NCBI RefSeq assembly: GCF_900110865.1
Contig: NZ_FOFD01000003.1
Span: 558,001 to 622,000, forward strand
Direction: 5' to 3'
Source: Natrinema salaciae
GTDB lineage: Archaea; Halobacteriota; Halobacteria; Halobacteriales; Natrialbaceae
DNA: 64,000 bases
Under the pieces are notes generated by a model. It was not told the origin of the DNA, did no database searches, and saw nothing but the letters and a program-made list of their open reading frames with translations. This document shows positions 25,954 to 35,926 of this stretch, in pieces (the stretch's first letter is position 1; the number at the start of each line of letters is the position of its first letter). The position numbers and the translations under genes were made by a program.

Positions 25954-26973
25954 ATGTCGGAAGACAACGGGAAGGAGATCGAAATTAACCGCCGATCGGT
26001 ACTCGAACGGACCGGTGTCGTGTCGACAGTCGCGCTCCTGGGAACGACGGGAGCGACGGCGGAGGACGGTGACTCCAGAAAACGAGCGCGAGACGGAGAC
26101 CGAATCCGCAACGAAATCGAACTCGACACGTCGTCGTACGACGATCTCGAGGAGGCTTCCCTGACGTTCCTCGAACGAGGCCGACGACGGATCGTCCGGA
26201 CGAGAATTCACTCGGCACACGACACGGCTGCGGGTGGGACGACGACCGACAGCGATCCGACGAAGATCTCCTATTCCGTTTCGCTGGCCCCTCTCGGAGC
26301 GGGCATCGGACGAACGGACGGGTATTCGACCGACGAACCCGACATCGAATCGATCGACGAGGGTGACGTGGTACTCGAGCGAAACGAACGGACGACGTCC
26401 GTCGACGATCACTTCGAGGCGGACACGGTCACCGGTTCCGGTTCCGGTTCCGGTTCCAGGGACGTCGGGACCGCGGGTCTGGACGACCCGGCGTTCGACC
26501 AGCTCGGGGATGCGGTCACGTATCTCGAGACGAACTCCAGCGAATGCGGGTCGCTCTGTCGAACGAATCTCGTAATCGAGCGGTCGTGCGATGCGACGTG
26601 CGAGACGTACGACATCGACGACTCGATCGGGGTGTTCGAGACGGTCAGCGGCGATACGTGCGACGGTGAGGAGTTCGGTGATCGGTTCCCGTGCCACGAT
26701 ATCCCCTACATCTACGACTGTGATATTCCGGATGCGTTCGACACGACGTGGCACACAGATGCTACCGACTACGGCCTCGCCTCGGCCGACGCGGCGTACT
26801 ACAATACCGATTTCCCGGTCATCCCGAAAACGACTGCCGACCACGACCAGGAGACGTGGTACGACGGGACCACGCTACACGTCGAGGGAACCGTCGACCA
26901 CTCGGGGACCCTCGGGTTCAGAACCGCGATTCGAACGTTACTGAAAAGCGACGCTGGCGTCGTTCTCTACTGA
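25954..26973 (+). CDS. Tat-exported protein with cysteine-rich middle region, unknown function
   Basis: A 339-residue protein with a Tat-like signal (NRRSVLERTGVVSTVALLG, residues 12-30). Residues 60-160 are acidic and may be a pro-region or linker, ending in GSGSGSGS encoded by four GGTTCC repeats at 26434-26457. Residues 188-260 contain seven cysteines (around NSSECGSLCRTNLV, ERSCDATCE, DTCDGEE, FPCHD, YDCDI). The tail is Asp-, Thr- and Tyr-rich. No known family recognised. Like the protein at 22263-22979 it is exported, cysteine-bearing and sits inside the ribosomal cluster, but the two show no clear sequence similarity. Confidence 0.75.
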   Translation: MSEDNGKEIEINRRSVLERTGVVSTVALLGTTGATAEDGDSRKRARDGDRIRNEIELDTSSYDDLEEASLTFLERGRRRIVRTRIHSAHDTAAGGTTTDSDPTKISYSVSLAPLGAGIGRTDGYSTDEPDIESIDEGDVVLERNERTTSVDDHFEADTVTGSGSGSGSRDVGTAGLDDPAFDQLGDAVTYLETNSSECGSLCRTNLVIERSCDATCETYDIDDSIGVFETVSGDTCDGEEFGDRFPCHDIPYIYDCDIPDAFDTTWHTDATDYGLASADAAYYNTDFPVIPKTTADHDQETWYDGTTLHVEGTVDHSGTLGFRTAIRTLLKSDAGVVLY

Positions 26974-27152
26974 GTATTTGACGCTACCGGATGTGAACGC
27001 GTGAATCCCCGCGCCGAACCTGCCATCGACTGTCGCGGACGTCGTGATCGAGCGGCCATCGCTCGAGGACGCGTTCGAGGCTGTCGGCGACGGTGACGAC
27101 GCGGAGCCGCCCGCCCCTCGAGTCGAACCGAGGGTGGGCCGAAGGCGGGTCG

Positions 27153-27863
27153 TTACTCCCGATCGATCGAGAGCCACCCGGAAGACTGCGCGCCGTCGTC
27201 GATCACCCATCGTTCCTGCGGGTTTCCGTTCCGTTCTCGGAGTTCGACGACCACGTCGAAAAGCGGCGACAGGGTCGGCACGATTCTGGCGTCCCGCTCG
27301 ACCGAGAGGTGGTGATGAGCCAGTCCACCGATGCCGCGCGTTCGCCCGTTGATCAGGTGAAGAAACTTGAACAGCCGCTGTTTGCCGTACTCCTCGAGCA
27401 GCGGCCGCAGCGAGTCGATTCCCACGCGGACGTCGCCCGGCGTGAGCGCGTCGGCGTCGGCCTCGAAGGAGTCTATCGCGCTCGAGATGGCGAGACTGAG
27501 GTCGGTGAGCGTGTCGACCTCGGTCGGCGACACCGCCGCTGCCGTCTCGATGGACGGACCCGGTGTCGTACTGCCCGCGGTGACGTCACGCCGCTGCGGG
27601 TCGTAACTGACGACCGAGAGCCGCTCGGAGCCGATGTCGTCGACGAACCGCAAGACGGGATGTGGCCCGTCGGTCGTCGAAACGAGGACGCGTCGTCGGG
27701 CCCGATCGGTCGCACAGCCCATGAGTCGTCGGCAGGCGTCCTGTCGCTGGTCGGGTCGAACGGAACCGACGACGAGAACGCTCGCTCCCTGCCGCTTCAT
27801 CCGCGAGAGTTCGTCGGAGAACTCGTCCCCGTTCGTCCTCGAGCGATCCATTCCCGAGAGCAT
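27153..27863 (-). CDS. DUF7504-type haloarchaeal protein
   Basis: About 236 residues. The core is a RecA/KaiC-like nucleotide-fold remnant: GASVLVVGSVRPDQRQDACRR lacks a classical Walker A lysine, followed by strands RRRVLVSTTD and RLSVVSYD, and helix DLSLAISSAIDSFE. A C-terminal LFKFLHLINGRTRGIGGLAH and a beta-rich end match the haloarchaeal DUF7504 group, whose function is unknown. Start is uncertain: ATG 27863 is given; ATG 27851 and GTG 27878 are in frame. Confidence 0.65.
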   Translation of the reverse strand: MLSGMDRSRTNGDEFSDELSRMKRQGASVLVVGSVRPDQRQDACRRLMGCATDRARRRVLVSTTDGPHPVLRFVDDIGSERLSVVSYDPQRRDVTAGSTTPGPSIETAAAVSPTEVDTLTDLSLAISSAIDSFEADADALTPGDVRVGIDSLRPLLEEYGKQRLFKFLHLINGRTRGIGGLAHHHLSVERDARIVPTLSPLFDVVVELRERNGNPQERWVIDDGAQSSGWLSIDRE

Positions 27864-28035
27864 CACGTTATGTTCCACGAATTTACTCTCTCAAACAATA
27901 AACGTTCGGGTGGGTGGACGCCATCCGCCCGCCTCGAGCGGCGACCGCGTCGGGCAGTGATCTGCGGGCGCGGTAGTCAGGTATCTGACCGTCTCGGTCC
28001 GGCCGTCTGCGGATCGCGACGCGGCGGGCGTCGGT

Positions 28036-28791
28036 TCAGTCCGCGGCGTGGCCCTCGTTGCTGACGTACGATCGGGTCGCGTCGACGAGCACCTGCCGGT
28101 AGGCGCTCGTATCGGGTTCCCGCGCGAGTTCCCGGAACCGACGTTTGAACTCGTCGAAGTCGACCTCCGGGGCGTCCATCGCGGCCGCGTGTGCGAGGTC
28201 GTACAGCCGGTGGTCCTCGTCGACGAGATCGTGTCGTTCGGCCAGCGCCAGCGCGAAGGCCGCGTTCACCGCCGTAATATCGGGATCGGCGTTCGTGGAG
28301 AGCCGCTGGAGTCCCGGTCGGGGCGGCGTTCCGGGCCGGTCGGCGACCGCCGTGGCGAGACTCGACTCGAGAAAGGAGAGCAGTTTCTCGCCGGGCCCGA
28401 CCGAGAGCGTGATATCGTCGGCGTAGATGTCTTTCATGTGGTTGGCGATCTGGTAACAGTGGGAGAGCTTGCGCCGTTCGACGCTCTTGCCGGCCAGCGC
28501 GAGATACAGCACTTCTTCGGTGGACTGGATGTGCGAGGGGTGTTGCTGTTCGTGTCGGGCCATGTGAGCGAACTCGTGAAGTGCGAGTTCTCGGGCCATG
28601 GCGCTCGAGGCGGCCTGTCGCGAGATGTTCAGGACGTGGCGGTCGTCGTAGTGGGCCGCCCAGGTCCGTTCGTCGGGGTCGTCCCGTAGTTGGACGTGGA
28701 CCGGTAGCGAGAGGTCGTGTTCGGTCTCGAAGAGGTCCCGGGCGCTGAGAAATGGTGCGGTTGGACCCGGTCCCTGAACGCGGATATCCAT
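28036..28791 (-). CDS. DUF5781-type protein with HExxH motif
   Basis: A conserved haloarchaeal protein of 251 residues. The zinc-protease-like motif is in LALHEFAHMARHEQQHPSH, around residues 68-86, and a helical C-terminal half follows. HEFAH plus the later HEQQH suggest metal binding, but a third ligand is not identified and protease activity is unproven. Start ATG at 28791 follows DIRVQGPGP. The gene is divergent from EF-2. Confidence 0.75.
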   Translation of the reverse strand: MDIRVQGPGPTAPFLSARDLFETEHDLSLPVHVQLRDDPDERTWAAHYDDRHVLNISRQAASSAMARELALHEFAHMARHEQQHPSHIQSTEEVLYLALAGKSVERRKLSHCYQIANHMKDIYADDITLSVGPGEKLLSFLESSLATAVADRPGTPPRPGLQRLSTNADPDITAVNAAFALALAERHDLVDEDHRLYDLAHAAAMDAPEVDFDEFKRRFRELAREPDTSAYRQVLVDATRSYVSNEGHAAD

Positions 28792-29124
28792 GCTGGTACG
28801 TATCAAGGCTTCCAGCGCTATTACAGTGACGGCTGCGGACAGTTGCGCAGAACGCGGTGGCGGACCGCCGGTACTCGAGACCGTGCGGCGACGTTCCCGG
28901 AGCCCGGTCCGGGCGGGTGAGCGGGTGGGCGATACGATTCTGCGGTGACCGGTCTGCGTGGCGGAGAGACACGGCCGTCGTACCGACGAGCCGATGCGGC
29001 GATTAACTGCGTGGTATTCACTCACGCAAACGTGACTTTCCGGCGCTCGGACGGGGAAAGACGACGAATTCCGGCGGCGACGAAACACTACCCTTTTGAC
29101 CCCGCTGGCGGTAATGGGGGATAT
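28792..29124. other. Intergenic region between the divergent DUF5781 and EF-2 genes
   Basis: The 333 bases must hold both promoters. No gene is supported on either strand. A CCCTTTTGACC stretch at about 29090-29102 is the most promoter-like part near EF-2. Otherwise nothing was seen. Confidence 0.5.
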
Positions 29125-31311
29125 ATGGGCCGACGAAAAAAGATCGTCCAGGAGTGCGAACGGCTGATGGACGACCCGGAGAACATCCGGAACATCGCCA
29201 TCGCCGCTCACGTTGACCACGGAAAAACGACCCTTACCGACAATCTGCTGGCTGGTGCCGGCATGATTTCCGAGGACACCGCCGGCGAGCAGCTCGCGAT
29301 GGACACCGAGGAAGACGAACAGGAACGCGGTATCACCATCGACGCGGCGAACGTCTCGATGACCCACGAGTACGAGGACCAGAACCACCTCATCAACCTC
29401 ATCGACACGCCGGGCCACGTCGACTTCGGTGGCGACGTAACTCGCGCGATGCGCGCCGTCGACGGTGCGCTCGTCGTCGTCGACGCAGTCGAGGGCGCGA
29501 TGCCCCAGACCGAGACGGTGCTGCGGCAGGCGCTCCGAGAGGGCGTCAAGCCGACCCTGTTCATCAACAAGGTCGACCGCCTCATCTCCGAACTGCAGGA
29601 AGGACCCGAGGAGATGCAGGAGCGTCTTCTCTCGGTCATCCGTGACGTCAACGAACTCATCCGCGGCATGACCGAGGACATGGACGACGTCGAGGACTGG
29701 ACAGTCTCCGTCGAAGAGGGGACCGTCGGCTTCGGCTCCGCGCTGTACAAGTGGGGCGTCTCCATGCCGTCGATGCAGCGAACCGGCATGGACTTCGGCG
29801 AAATCATGGACCTCGAGCGCTCGGACAAGCGCCAGGAGCTCCACGAGCGGACGCCGCTCTCGGACGTCGTGCTCGACATGGTCTGTGAGCACTTCCCGAA
29901 CCCGATCGACGCCCAGCCCCGTCGTATTCCGCGCGTCTGGCGTGGCGACGACGAGTCCGAACTCGCAGAGCAGATGCGGCTGGTCGACGAGGACGGCGAA
30001 GTCGTCCTGATGGTCACCGACATCGCGATGGACCCCCACGCGGGCGAAGTCGCCAGCGGCCGTGTCTTCTCGGGCACCCTCGAGAAGGGCCAGGAGCTGT
30101 ACGTCTCCGGGACTGCGGGCAGGAACCGCATCCAGTCCGTCGGCGTCTACATGGGCGGCGAGCGCGAGGAAGTCGATGCCGTTCCCGCCGGGAACATCGC
30201 CGCCGTCACCGGCCTCAAGGACGCCATCGCCGGCTCGACCGTCTCCAGCGTCGAGATGACGCCGTTCGAGTCGATCGAGCACATCTCCGAGCCGGTCATC
30301 ACGAAGTCCGTCGAGGCCAAGAACATGGACGACCTGCCGAAGCTGATCGAGACCCTTCGCCAAGTGTCCAAGGAGGACCCGACGATCCAGATCAACATCA
30401 ACGAGGACACCGGCGAACACCTGATCTCCGGACAGGGTGAGCTCCACCTCGAGGTTATCACCCAGCGCATCGAGAAGAATCAGGGCATTCCGGTCAACAC
30501 CGGCGAACCGATCGTCGTCTACCGCGAACAGCCCCAGCGTGCGAGCGATCAGGTCGAGGGTATCTCGCCCAACCGCCACAACCGCTTCTACATCTCCATC
30601 GAACCGATGGCGGACGAGATCGTCGAGACGATCCACCGGGGCGAAGCCTCGATGGACATGCCCGAGCAGGACCGCCGCGAGGCCCTGCAGGAGGCCGGCA
30701 TGGACAAGGACACGTCCCAGAACGTCGAGCACATGCACGGGACGAACATCCTCATCGACGACACGAAGGGGATCCAGCACCTGAACGAGACGATGGAACT
30801 CGTCATCGAGGGGCTCGAGGAGGCCCTCGACAACGGTCCGCTGGCCAACGAACCGGTGCAGGGCTCGCTCATCCGCCTGCACGACGCGCGTCTCCACGAG
30901 GACACCATCCATCGCGGTCCGGCACAGGTCATCCCCGCGACCCGCGAAGCCGTCCACAAGGCGCTGATCGACGGCCAGATCAAGATGCTCGAGCCGATGC
31001 AGGACGTCCGCATCGACGTGCCCAACGACCACATGGGTGCCGCCTCCGGCGAGATCCAGGGCCGTCGTGGCCGCGTCGACGACATGTATCAGGAAGGCGA
31101 CCTCATGGTCGTCGAGGGGATCGCCCCCGTCGGCGAGATGATCGGCTTCGCGTCCGACATCCGTTCCGCGACCGAGGGCCGCGCCTCCTGGAACACCGAG
31201 AACGCCGGCTTCGAGGTCATGTCCGACTCGCTCCAGCGCGACAAGATCATGGAGATCCGCGAGCGCAAGGGCATGAAGCTCGAGCTGCCGCCGAGTATCG
31301 ACTACATCTAA
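29125..31311 (+). CDS. fusA: Translation elongation factor EF-2
   Basis: Archaeal/eukaryotic-type translocase, 728 residues. GTPase motifs are [11 protein letters not shown] (G1), RGITIDAA (switch I), [10 protein letters not shown] (G3) and FINKVDR (G4). Domain IV carries the diphthamide region [18 protein letters not shown], in which the histidine of IHRG is the expected modified residue. No intein. ATG 29125 (ATGGGCCGACG) is the conserved start. The gene stands apart from rps7, unlike the contiguous order in several other archaea. Confidence 0.98.
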   Translation: MGRRKKIVQECERLMDDPENIRNIAIAAHVDHGKTTLTDNLLAGAGMISEDTAGEQLAMDTEEDEQERGITIDAANVSMTHEYEDQNHLINLIDTPGHVDFGGDVTRAMRAVDGALVVVDAVEGAMPQTETVLRQALREGVKPTLFINKVDRLISELQEGPEEMQERLLSVIRDVNELIRGMTEDMDDVEDWTVSVEEGTVGFGSALYKWGVSMPSMQRTGMDFGEIMDLERSDKRQELHERTPLSDVVLDMVCEHFPNPIDAQPRRIPRVWRGDDESELAEQMRLVDEDGEVVLMVTDIAMDPHAGEVASGRVFSGTLEKGQELYVSGTAGRNRIQSVGVYMGGEREEVDAVPAGNIAAVTGLKDAIAGSTVSSVEMTPFESIEHISEPVITKSVEAKNMDDLPKLIETLRQVSKEDPTIQININEDTGEHLISGQGELHLEVITQRIEKNQGIPVNTGEPIVVYREQPQRASDQVEGISPNRHNRFYISIEPMADEIVETIHRGEASMDMPEQDRREALQEAGMDKDTSQNVEHMHGTNILIDDTKGIQHLNETMELVIEGLEEALDNGPLANEPVQGSLIRLHDARLHEDTIHRGPAQVIPATREAVHKALIDGQIKMLEPMQDVRIDVPNDHMGAASGEIQGRRGRVDDMYQEGDLMVVEGIAPVGEMIGFASDIRSATEGRASWNTENAGFEVMSDSLQRDKIMEIRERKGMKLELPPSIDYI

Positions 31312-31496
31312 TCGGTCTCGGTCGACCGACGGGACTGCGTTCTTCTCGAACTCGTTTCTTCCACGGCGGCGGTACAGCGGAGACCGATCTCACCGACGAG
31401 ATGCATCCAGCAGTCGCACCCGTCGACGGTCGGCTCGCTCGCCGTCGATCCGACTCGGTCGGTTCTCGCCCGTCGATCTCTCACCGTCGGTTCCGG

Positions 31497-31643
31497 TCAC
31501 ACGAACAGGACTTTGCCGAAGAACGGGATCATCGCGATGAGCGCGAAGATCCCGAGCCACCACGGGAACATGACCAGTATGAGGACGCAAAATAGCAGCC
31601 CGACGGCCGCGATGACCGCTTTCTGGTGAAGTCCGAGATACAT
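31497..31643 (-). CDS. Small two-helix membrane protein
   Basis: A 48-residue protein: MYLGLHQKAVIAAVG, then two hydrophobic helices joined at a Pro-Trp-Trp turn (VLILVMFPWWLGIFALIAMI), ending FFGKVLFV. It lies 74 bases downstream of serS on the same strand and may share its transcript. The clean hydrophobic pattern, absence of stops and low G+C at third positions in the helices support a real gene. Function unknown. Confidence 0.65.
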   Translation of the reverse strand: MYLGLHQKAVIAAVGLLFCVLILVMFPWWLGIFALIAMIPFFGKVLFV

Positions 31644-31717
31644 GATCGAACGTCTCAGTAGATCGCCGTGCGGGGCCGCCGCGTCTGCGACGGCACTCCC
31701 AGTGGCGGGACGAGGCG

Positions 31718-33097
31718 TTACTCCCGTTCGCCCGCACCAACCGCCGATTCGCCGACCTTCTCGTGGCCCTCGATGAGTTCCTTCCCACCCATGTACGGCT
31801 GCAGGGGCTCGGGAATCGTCACCGTGCCGTCCTCGTTCTGGTAGTACTCGAGGATGGCGACCATCACGCGCGGGATCGCGAGCCCCGAGGCGTTCAAGGT
31901 GTGCAGGTACTCCGCGCTCTCGTGGCGCTCGGGTCGGTAACGAAGGCCGGCGCGGCGGGCCTGGAAGGCCTCGAAGTTCGAGGCCGAGGAGACCTCGAGC
32001 CAGCGACCGCCTTCCTCGGGGCCGTCGTCCATGTCGTCGCCGGGGGCCCAGACCTCGATGTCGTAGGTCTTGGCGCTGGCGAACGTCAGGTCGCCGGTAC
32101 AGAGGTCCAGGATGCGGTAGGGGAGTCCGAGTCGCTCGAGGACGTCCGTGGCCTCCTCGAGGAGGTTCTCGAGGCGGTCGTAGCTCTCCTCGGGCTCGAC
32201 GAAGTTGACCAGTTCGACCTTGTTGAACTGGTGGACGCGGACGATGCCCCGCGTCTCGGTGCCGTGCTCGCCGGCTTCACGCCGGAAGTTCGGCGTGTAG
32301 GCCTGGTGCTTGAGGGGGAGGTCGTCCTGCAGGAGGATTTCGTTCGCGTACATGTTGGTGACCGGCACCTCCGCGGTGGGGCAGAGCCAGAGGTCGTCGT
32401 CGTCGTACTCCTCCTCGTTGCTGCCGCCCAGTCGGTAGGCGTCGTCGGCGAACTTCGGGAACTGGCCGGTACCGCGCATGGACGCGCTCTTGACCGGAAT
32501 CGGTGGGAACAGGTCGACGTAGCCCTGCTCGCGGTGGATATCCAGCATGAACTGTATCAGGGCGTGCTCGAGCTGTGCGCCCTCGCCTTTGAGGAAGTAG
32601 AAGCCGGCCCCGGTCGTCTTGGCGGCGCGTTCCTCGTCGATGATATCGAGTTCCTCGCCGAGTTCGTAGTGGGGAGTGACTTCGTCGGGCAGCTCGCGGG
32701 TCTCGTCGAAGCCCCAGCGTCGGTCCTCGACGTTGTGCCGTTCGTCGAGCCCCAGCGGGACGCTCTCGTGGGGGATCTGCGGAATCTCGAGGTACCGCTT
32801 CTGCAGTTTCTCCTCCAGTTCGGCGCCCTCGCTCTCGACGTCCTCGATCTTGGCTTTGAGTTCTCGCGATTGTTCGATGGCGTCCTCTCGCTTTTCGTCT
32901 TCGCCAGCGGCGACGAACTCGCCGATTTTCTTGGTGATCTGGTTGCGTTCGTGGCGCAGGTCGTCGCCCTTGGCCTTCAGTTCCCGCCAGCGCTCGTCGA
33001 GTTCGAGGAACTCGTCGAGATCGACGTCGGCTCCGCGGTTCTCGAGGGCGTCGCGTACCTCGTCGGGATTCTCGCGCAGATAAGTCCGGTCGATCAT
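31718..33097 (-). CDS. serS: Seryl-tRNA synthetase
   Basis: Class II synthetase of 459 residues, charging tRNA-Ser. The N-terminal coiled-coil arm (about 25-110, ELKAKGDDLRHERNQITKKI) grips the long variable arm. Class II motif 2 is PNFRREAGEHGTETRG and motif 3 is NASGLAIPRVMVAILEYY. It is the common type, not the methanogen-specific form. ATG 33097 opens with the conserved MIDRTYLRENPDEVR. Confidence 0.97.
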   Translation of the reverse strand: MIDRTYLRENPDEVRDALENRGADVDLDEFLELDERWRELKAKGDDLRHERNQITKKIGEFVAAGEDEKREDAIEQSRELKAKIEDVESEGAELEEKLQKRYLEIPQIPHESVPLGLDERHNVEDRRWGFDETRELPDEVTPHYELGEELDIIDEERAAKTTGAGFYFLKGEGAQLEHALIQFMLDIHREQGYVDLFPPIPVKSASMRGTGQFPKFADDAYRLGGSNEEEYDDDDLWLCPTAEVPVTNMYANEILLQDDLPLKHQAYTPNFRREAGEHGTETRGIVRVHQFNKVELVNFVEPEESYDRLENLLEEATDVLERLGLPYRILDLCTGDLTFASAKTYDIEVWAPGDDMDDGPEEGGRWLEVSSASNFEAFQARRAGLRYRPERHESAEYLHTLNASGLAIPRVMVAILEYYQNEDGTVTIPEPLQPYMGGKELIEGHEKVGESAVGAGERE

Positions 33098-33249
33098 TGG
33101 TATTGCTCGTGCGTTCTTTGCGCCCGGGCAAAACCGTGTCGGAAGGCCGCGTTCACTGAGCGGCGGGCGGCTCGAGAACGCCCGCGTCGCGCACCCACCG
33201 AGACCGTCGGCGGGAAACCCTTTTTCCGCGGGCCCGCCTCTCTCGAGGT

Positions 33250-34458
33250 ATGGATCCGCTCGAGGGCGAGACGTCGTCGGCCCCGATCGAGTACGAGCCC
33301 GTCAGCGTCAAGGACGTGCTGGTGGAGATGAAAGACACCGCCGAGCTGTTGATCGACCTCTCGTACTCGGCCGTCCTCCACCAGAGCGAGCAGCTCGCGA
33401 CGGAGGTGCTCCGACTCGAAGAGCGGATGGATGTCCTCGAGCTCCGCGCGCGGATGAGCCTGCTGATGGCCGCCCGGAAACCGGCCGATGCGGAACAGCT
33501 CGCGCCGGTACTGGGGATCGTCGGGGCCGCGGACGGGATCAGCGACGCCGCGGGCGACATCGCGAAGATCGTCCTCGAGGACATGGGGCTGCCCGAAGCG
33601 ATGCGGGCGGCGCTGCCCGAGGCCGCCGAAGCACTCCTGCGGGGGATCGTCGACTCGGAGTCGCCCTATGCCGGGCGGACGCTCCAGGAGATCGACCTCG
33701 AGTCGGAGACCGGCGTACGCGTGATCGCGCTTCGGCGGGGCAACGACTGGCTGCTCAACCCGGGGCCGACGACCCGCATCGAGGCCGACGACGTCGCGCT
33801 CCTCCGGGGCCCGGAGTCGGCGATCGGCGACGTCTGCGAGACGATTACCGGCGAGGTCTACGAGGCACCGTCCGCCGAGATGCCCGACATCGACGACCTC
33901 GAGCGGGCCGTAGACACGATCGTTCACATGAAGGACTTCTCCGAACTGGCGGTCGACCTGGCCTACAGCAGCGTGCTGTTCGACAGCGAGGAGCTCGCCG
34001 AGGAGGTCCGCAATCTCGAGGTCGAGGTCGACGCGATGCAGTCGCGGTTCGAGGCCTGGACGCTCCGGGCGGCCGCCGATGCCGCGGACCCGGTCGTCCT
34101 GCGCGGGCTGATCCAGCTTGGCAACTGCACGGAGCGGATCAGCGACGCCGCGATCGAGATCAGCGAGGGCGTCCTCCGGGATATCGAGGTCCACCCGGTC
34201 GTCCACGTGGCCGTCCAGGAGAGCGACGAGATCATCACCCGCGTCGAGGTGTCCGAGGGGAGCGACCTCGACGGAACCGCGGTGACCGCGGGCGTTCCCG
34301 ACGCCGAGTCGACGATGTCCGTGATCGCCATCCGCCGGCCGGGCGAGGGGTGGTTGCTGGTCGCGGACGCCGACGCCGAACTGCGCGGCGGCGACGTGCT
34401 CATCTCGAAGGGGACCCGGACGGCCGCGGCGGCGTTCCGGGAACTCGCATCGGCGTAG
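33250..34458 (+). CDS. Cytosolic regulatory protein with two PhoU/TrkA-C modules
   Basis: A 402-residue soluble protein with an internal repeat: PhoU-like helical domain (about 15-115; SVKDVLVEMKDTAELLIDLS), TrkA-C domain (about 135-205; RTLQEIDLESETGVRVIALR), then PhoU (about 215-310; TIVHMKDFSELAVDLAYSSV) and TrkA-C (about 320-400). TrkA-C domains bind small ligands and gate cation transporters. Convergent with the two MgtE-like genes, so a role in controlling that transporter is likely but inferred. Confidence 0.88.
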   Translation: MDPLEGETSSAPIEYEPVSVKDVLVEMKDTAELLIDLSYSAVLHQSEQLATEVLRLEERMDVLELRARMSLLMAARKPADAEQLAPVLGIVGAADGISDAAGDIAKIVLEDMGLPEAMRAALPEAAEALLRGIVDSESPYAGRTLQEIDLESETGVRVIALRRGNDWLLNPGPTTRIEADDVALLRGPESAIGDVCETITGEVYEAPSAEMPDIDDLERAVDTIVHMKDFSELAVDLAYSSVLFDSEELAEEVRNLEVEVDAMQSRFEAWTLRAAADAADPVVLRGLIQLGNCTERISDAAIEISEGVLRDIEVHPVVHVAVQESDEIITRVEVSEGSDLDGTAVTAGVPDAESTMSVIAIRRPGEGWLLVADADAELRGGDVLISKGTRTAAAAFRELASA

Positions 34459-34620
34459 CCGCGAGGCTCGTCGTCGGGTACCGCACGGACGTCGCCGTCC
34501 TGCTCGGTACGTGGCTCCGGTCACACAGTGTAGACACGACGGGAGACCGCGATCTCCGTCCGTTGGGACGCCGGTAGGCCGGTAGTTCGAATCCACTCGA
34601 GGCCGCCGGAGCGCCGGCGC

Positions 34621-35202
34621 TCAGTTCAGCACGACGATCGCGACCCCCGAGAGGACGATCACGCCGAGGATGTCGCAGACGTTCGTGACGACGGGGATCG
34701 TCGTGTCGTCGGGGTCTAGCCCCTGCGTGTAGGAGACGTAGGTCGCGACGAGACTGAGGACGATCGCGAGGACGGCGAGCGACATGCCGCTGACCACAGA
34801 GATGAGCATGAGATCGAGCAACGCCATCGGTTCGGCGATGACCCGGCCGACGACCCAGGCCGCGACGCCAAGCGCGGAGAAGATCGTCGCCGCCAGTCCC
34901 ATGATCGCCAGTACGTTGGTCCACAGCACTTCGTCCCGGGGATCGAACTCGAGCAGTCCCAGGTGGAGCCGCGTCGAGAGCCGCGAGGAGAGAATCGCGC
35001 CGAGGTTGCCGCCCATGCCGATCATCACTGGGACGAGCACGAGCAGCGTCGGATTTCCGAGGTAGGTCTCCTCGAGTTCCTCGAGGACGTAGCCCGACCC
35101 CATCTCGAGTAGCGAGAGGACGAGCAGGATCGGGAACATGGTGCCGACGATGCTGCTGATCGACCAGGTGTCGAGCGGGTCGTCGGGGTCCGCCGCCGCC
35201 AT
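34621..35202 (-). CDS. MgtE-type Mg2+ transporter membrane domain, second subunit
   Basis: A 193-residue membrane protein equal to the MgtE transmembrane domain alone, lacking the N domain and CBS pair of bacterial MgtE. It has five hydrophobic segments, the signature LLVLVPVMIGMGGNLGAILS and the terminal motif GLDPDDTTIPVVTNVCDILG, where the Asp residues correspond to the metal path. Its ATG overlaps the stop of the upstream subunit gene by one base (TGATG). The pair probably forms a heterodimeric channel. Confidence 0.9.
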   Translation of the reverse strand: MAAADPDDPLDTWSISSIVGTMFPILLVLSLLEMGSGYVLEELEETYLGNPTLLVLVPVMIGMGGNLGAILSSRLSTRLHLGLLEFDPRDEVLWTNVLAIMGLAATIFSALGVAAWVVGRVIAEPMALLDLMLISVVSGMSLAVLAIVLSLVATYVSYTQGLDPDDTTIPVVTNVCDILGVIVLSGVAIVVLN

Positions 35203-35777
35203 CAGAAGACACCTCCGACGACGGTGATCGCGACGAAGAGGAAGACGACGCCGAAGATGTCGCCCAGCGTGGTGACGATCGGCCCGATGAGGTTGTCGGG
35301 GTCGAGCCCGTACTCGTAGCTCGCGAAGACCAGCGCCAGCAGCCCGAAGATCAGCGTGACCGAGGTGAGGACGCCGGAGACCAGCATGATCCCGACGAGT
35401 TCGACGAGCCTGGCCGACTCGCGCCCGAGGACCTGCAGAATGCCCCACGAGAGGACGGCGATGACGATCGAGATGCTGATCCCGTTGACGAAGGAGGCCC
35501 CGACGGCGTTGACCAGCCGCCGGTCCCACGAGAACTCCGGATCGATCATCCCCTGGTGCAGTCCGCTCGAGATGCGCGCCCCCATCGCGCCGTAGACGTT
35601 CCCCCGGGTCGCGAGAAAGGCGGGAAGCAACAGCAGTAGTCCGGGAAACCGCTCGAATCCCTCGGTCATCCCCTCCGAGCCGAGGACCGATCCCGCGAAG
35701 ATCCCGCCGACGAGGCTGACCGCGAGAATCGGGAGTGACTCGCGGTAGATACGCCACGCCTCTTGGCGAGCCTCCAT
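35202..35777 (-). CDS. MgtE-type Mg2+ transporter membrane domain, first subunit
   Basis: A 191-residue paralogue of the next gene: GLLLLLPAFLATRGNVYGAM matches the MgtE TM2 signature and YGLDPDNLIGPIVTTLGDIF the terminal metal-path motif. No soluble N or CBS domains. Translation of the two halves is coupled through TGATG. The absence of the Mg-sensing cytosolic domains makes the nearby PhoU/TrkA-C protein a natural candidate regulator. Confidence 0.9.
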   Translation of the reverse strand: MEARQEAWRIYRESLPILAVSLVGGIFAGSVLGSEGMTEGFERFPGLLLLLPAFLATRGNVYGAMGARISSGLHQGMIDPEFSWDRRLVNAVGASFVNGISISIVIAVLSWGILQVLGRESARLVELVGIMLVSGVLTSVTLIFGLLALVFASYEYGLDPDNLIGPIVTTLGDIFGVVFLFVAITVVGGVF

Positions 35778-35926
35778 AGCATCGTCTAACGATGTCCAGG
35801 CATAAACCTACCGCGGGTCGAACGCGAGCAGATCGCGCGAAGCCGTGCGGGTTGCTATCATTCGTGAGCGATCGTTAACGTGTTTCGATCGAGTCGTTCG
35901 GGCGGGTGTCGGGCGGATGTGCGTTC

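Noticed and set aside
29200-31032. Extension of the minus-strand DUF5781 frame through EF-2
   Set aside because: The part opposite EF-2 is shadow; the conserved protein begins at ATG 28791.
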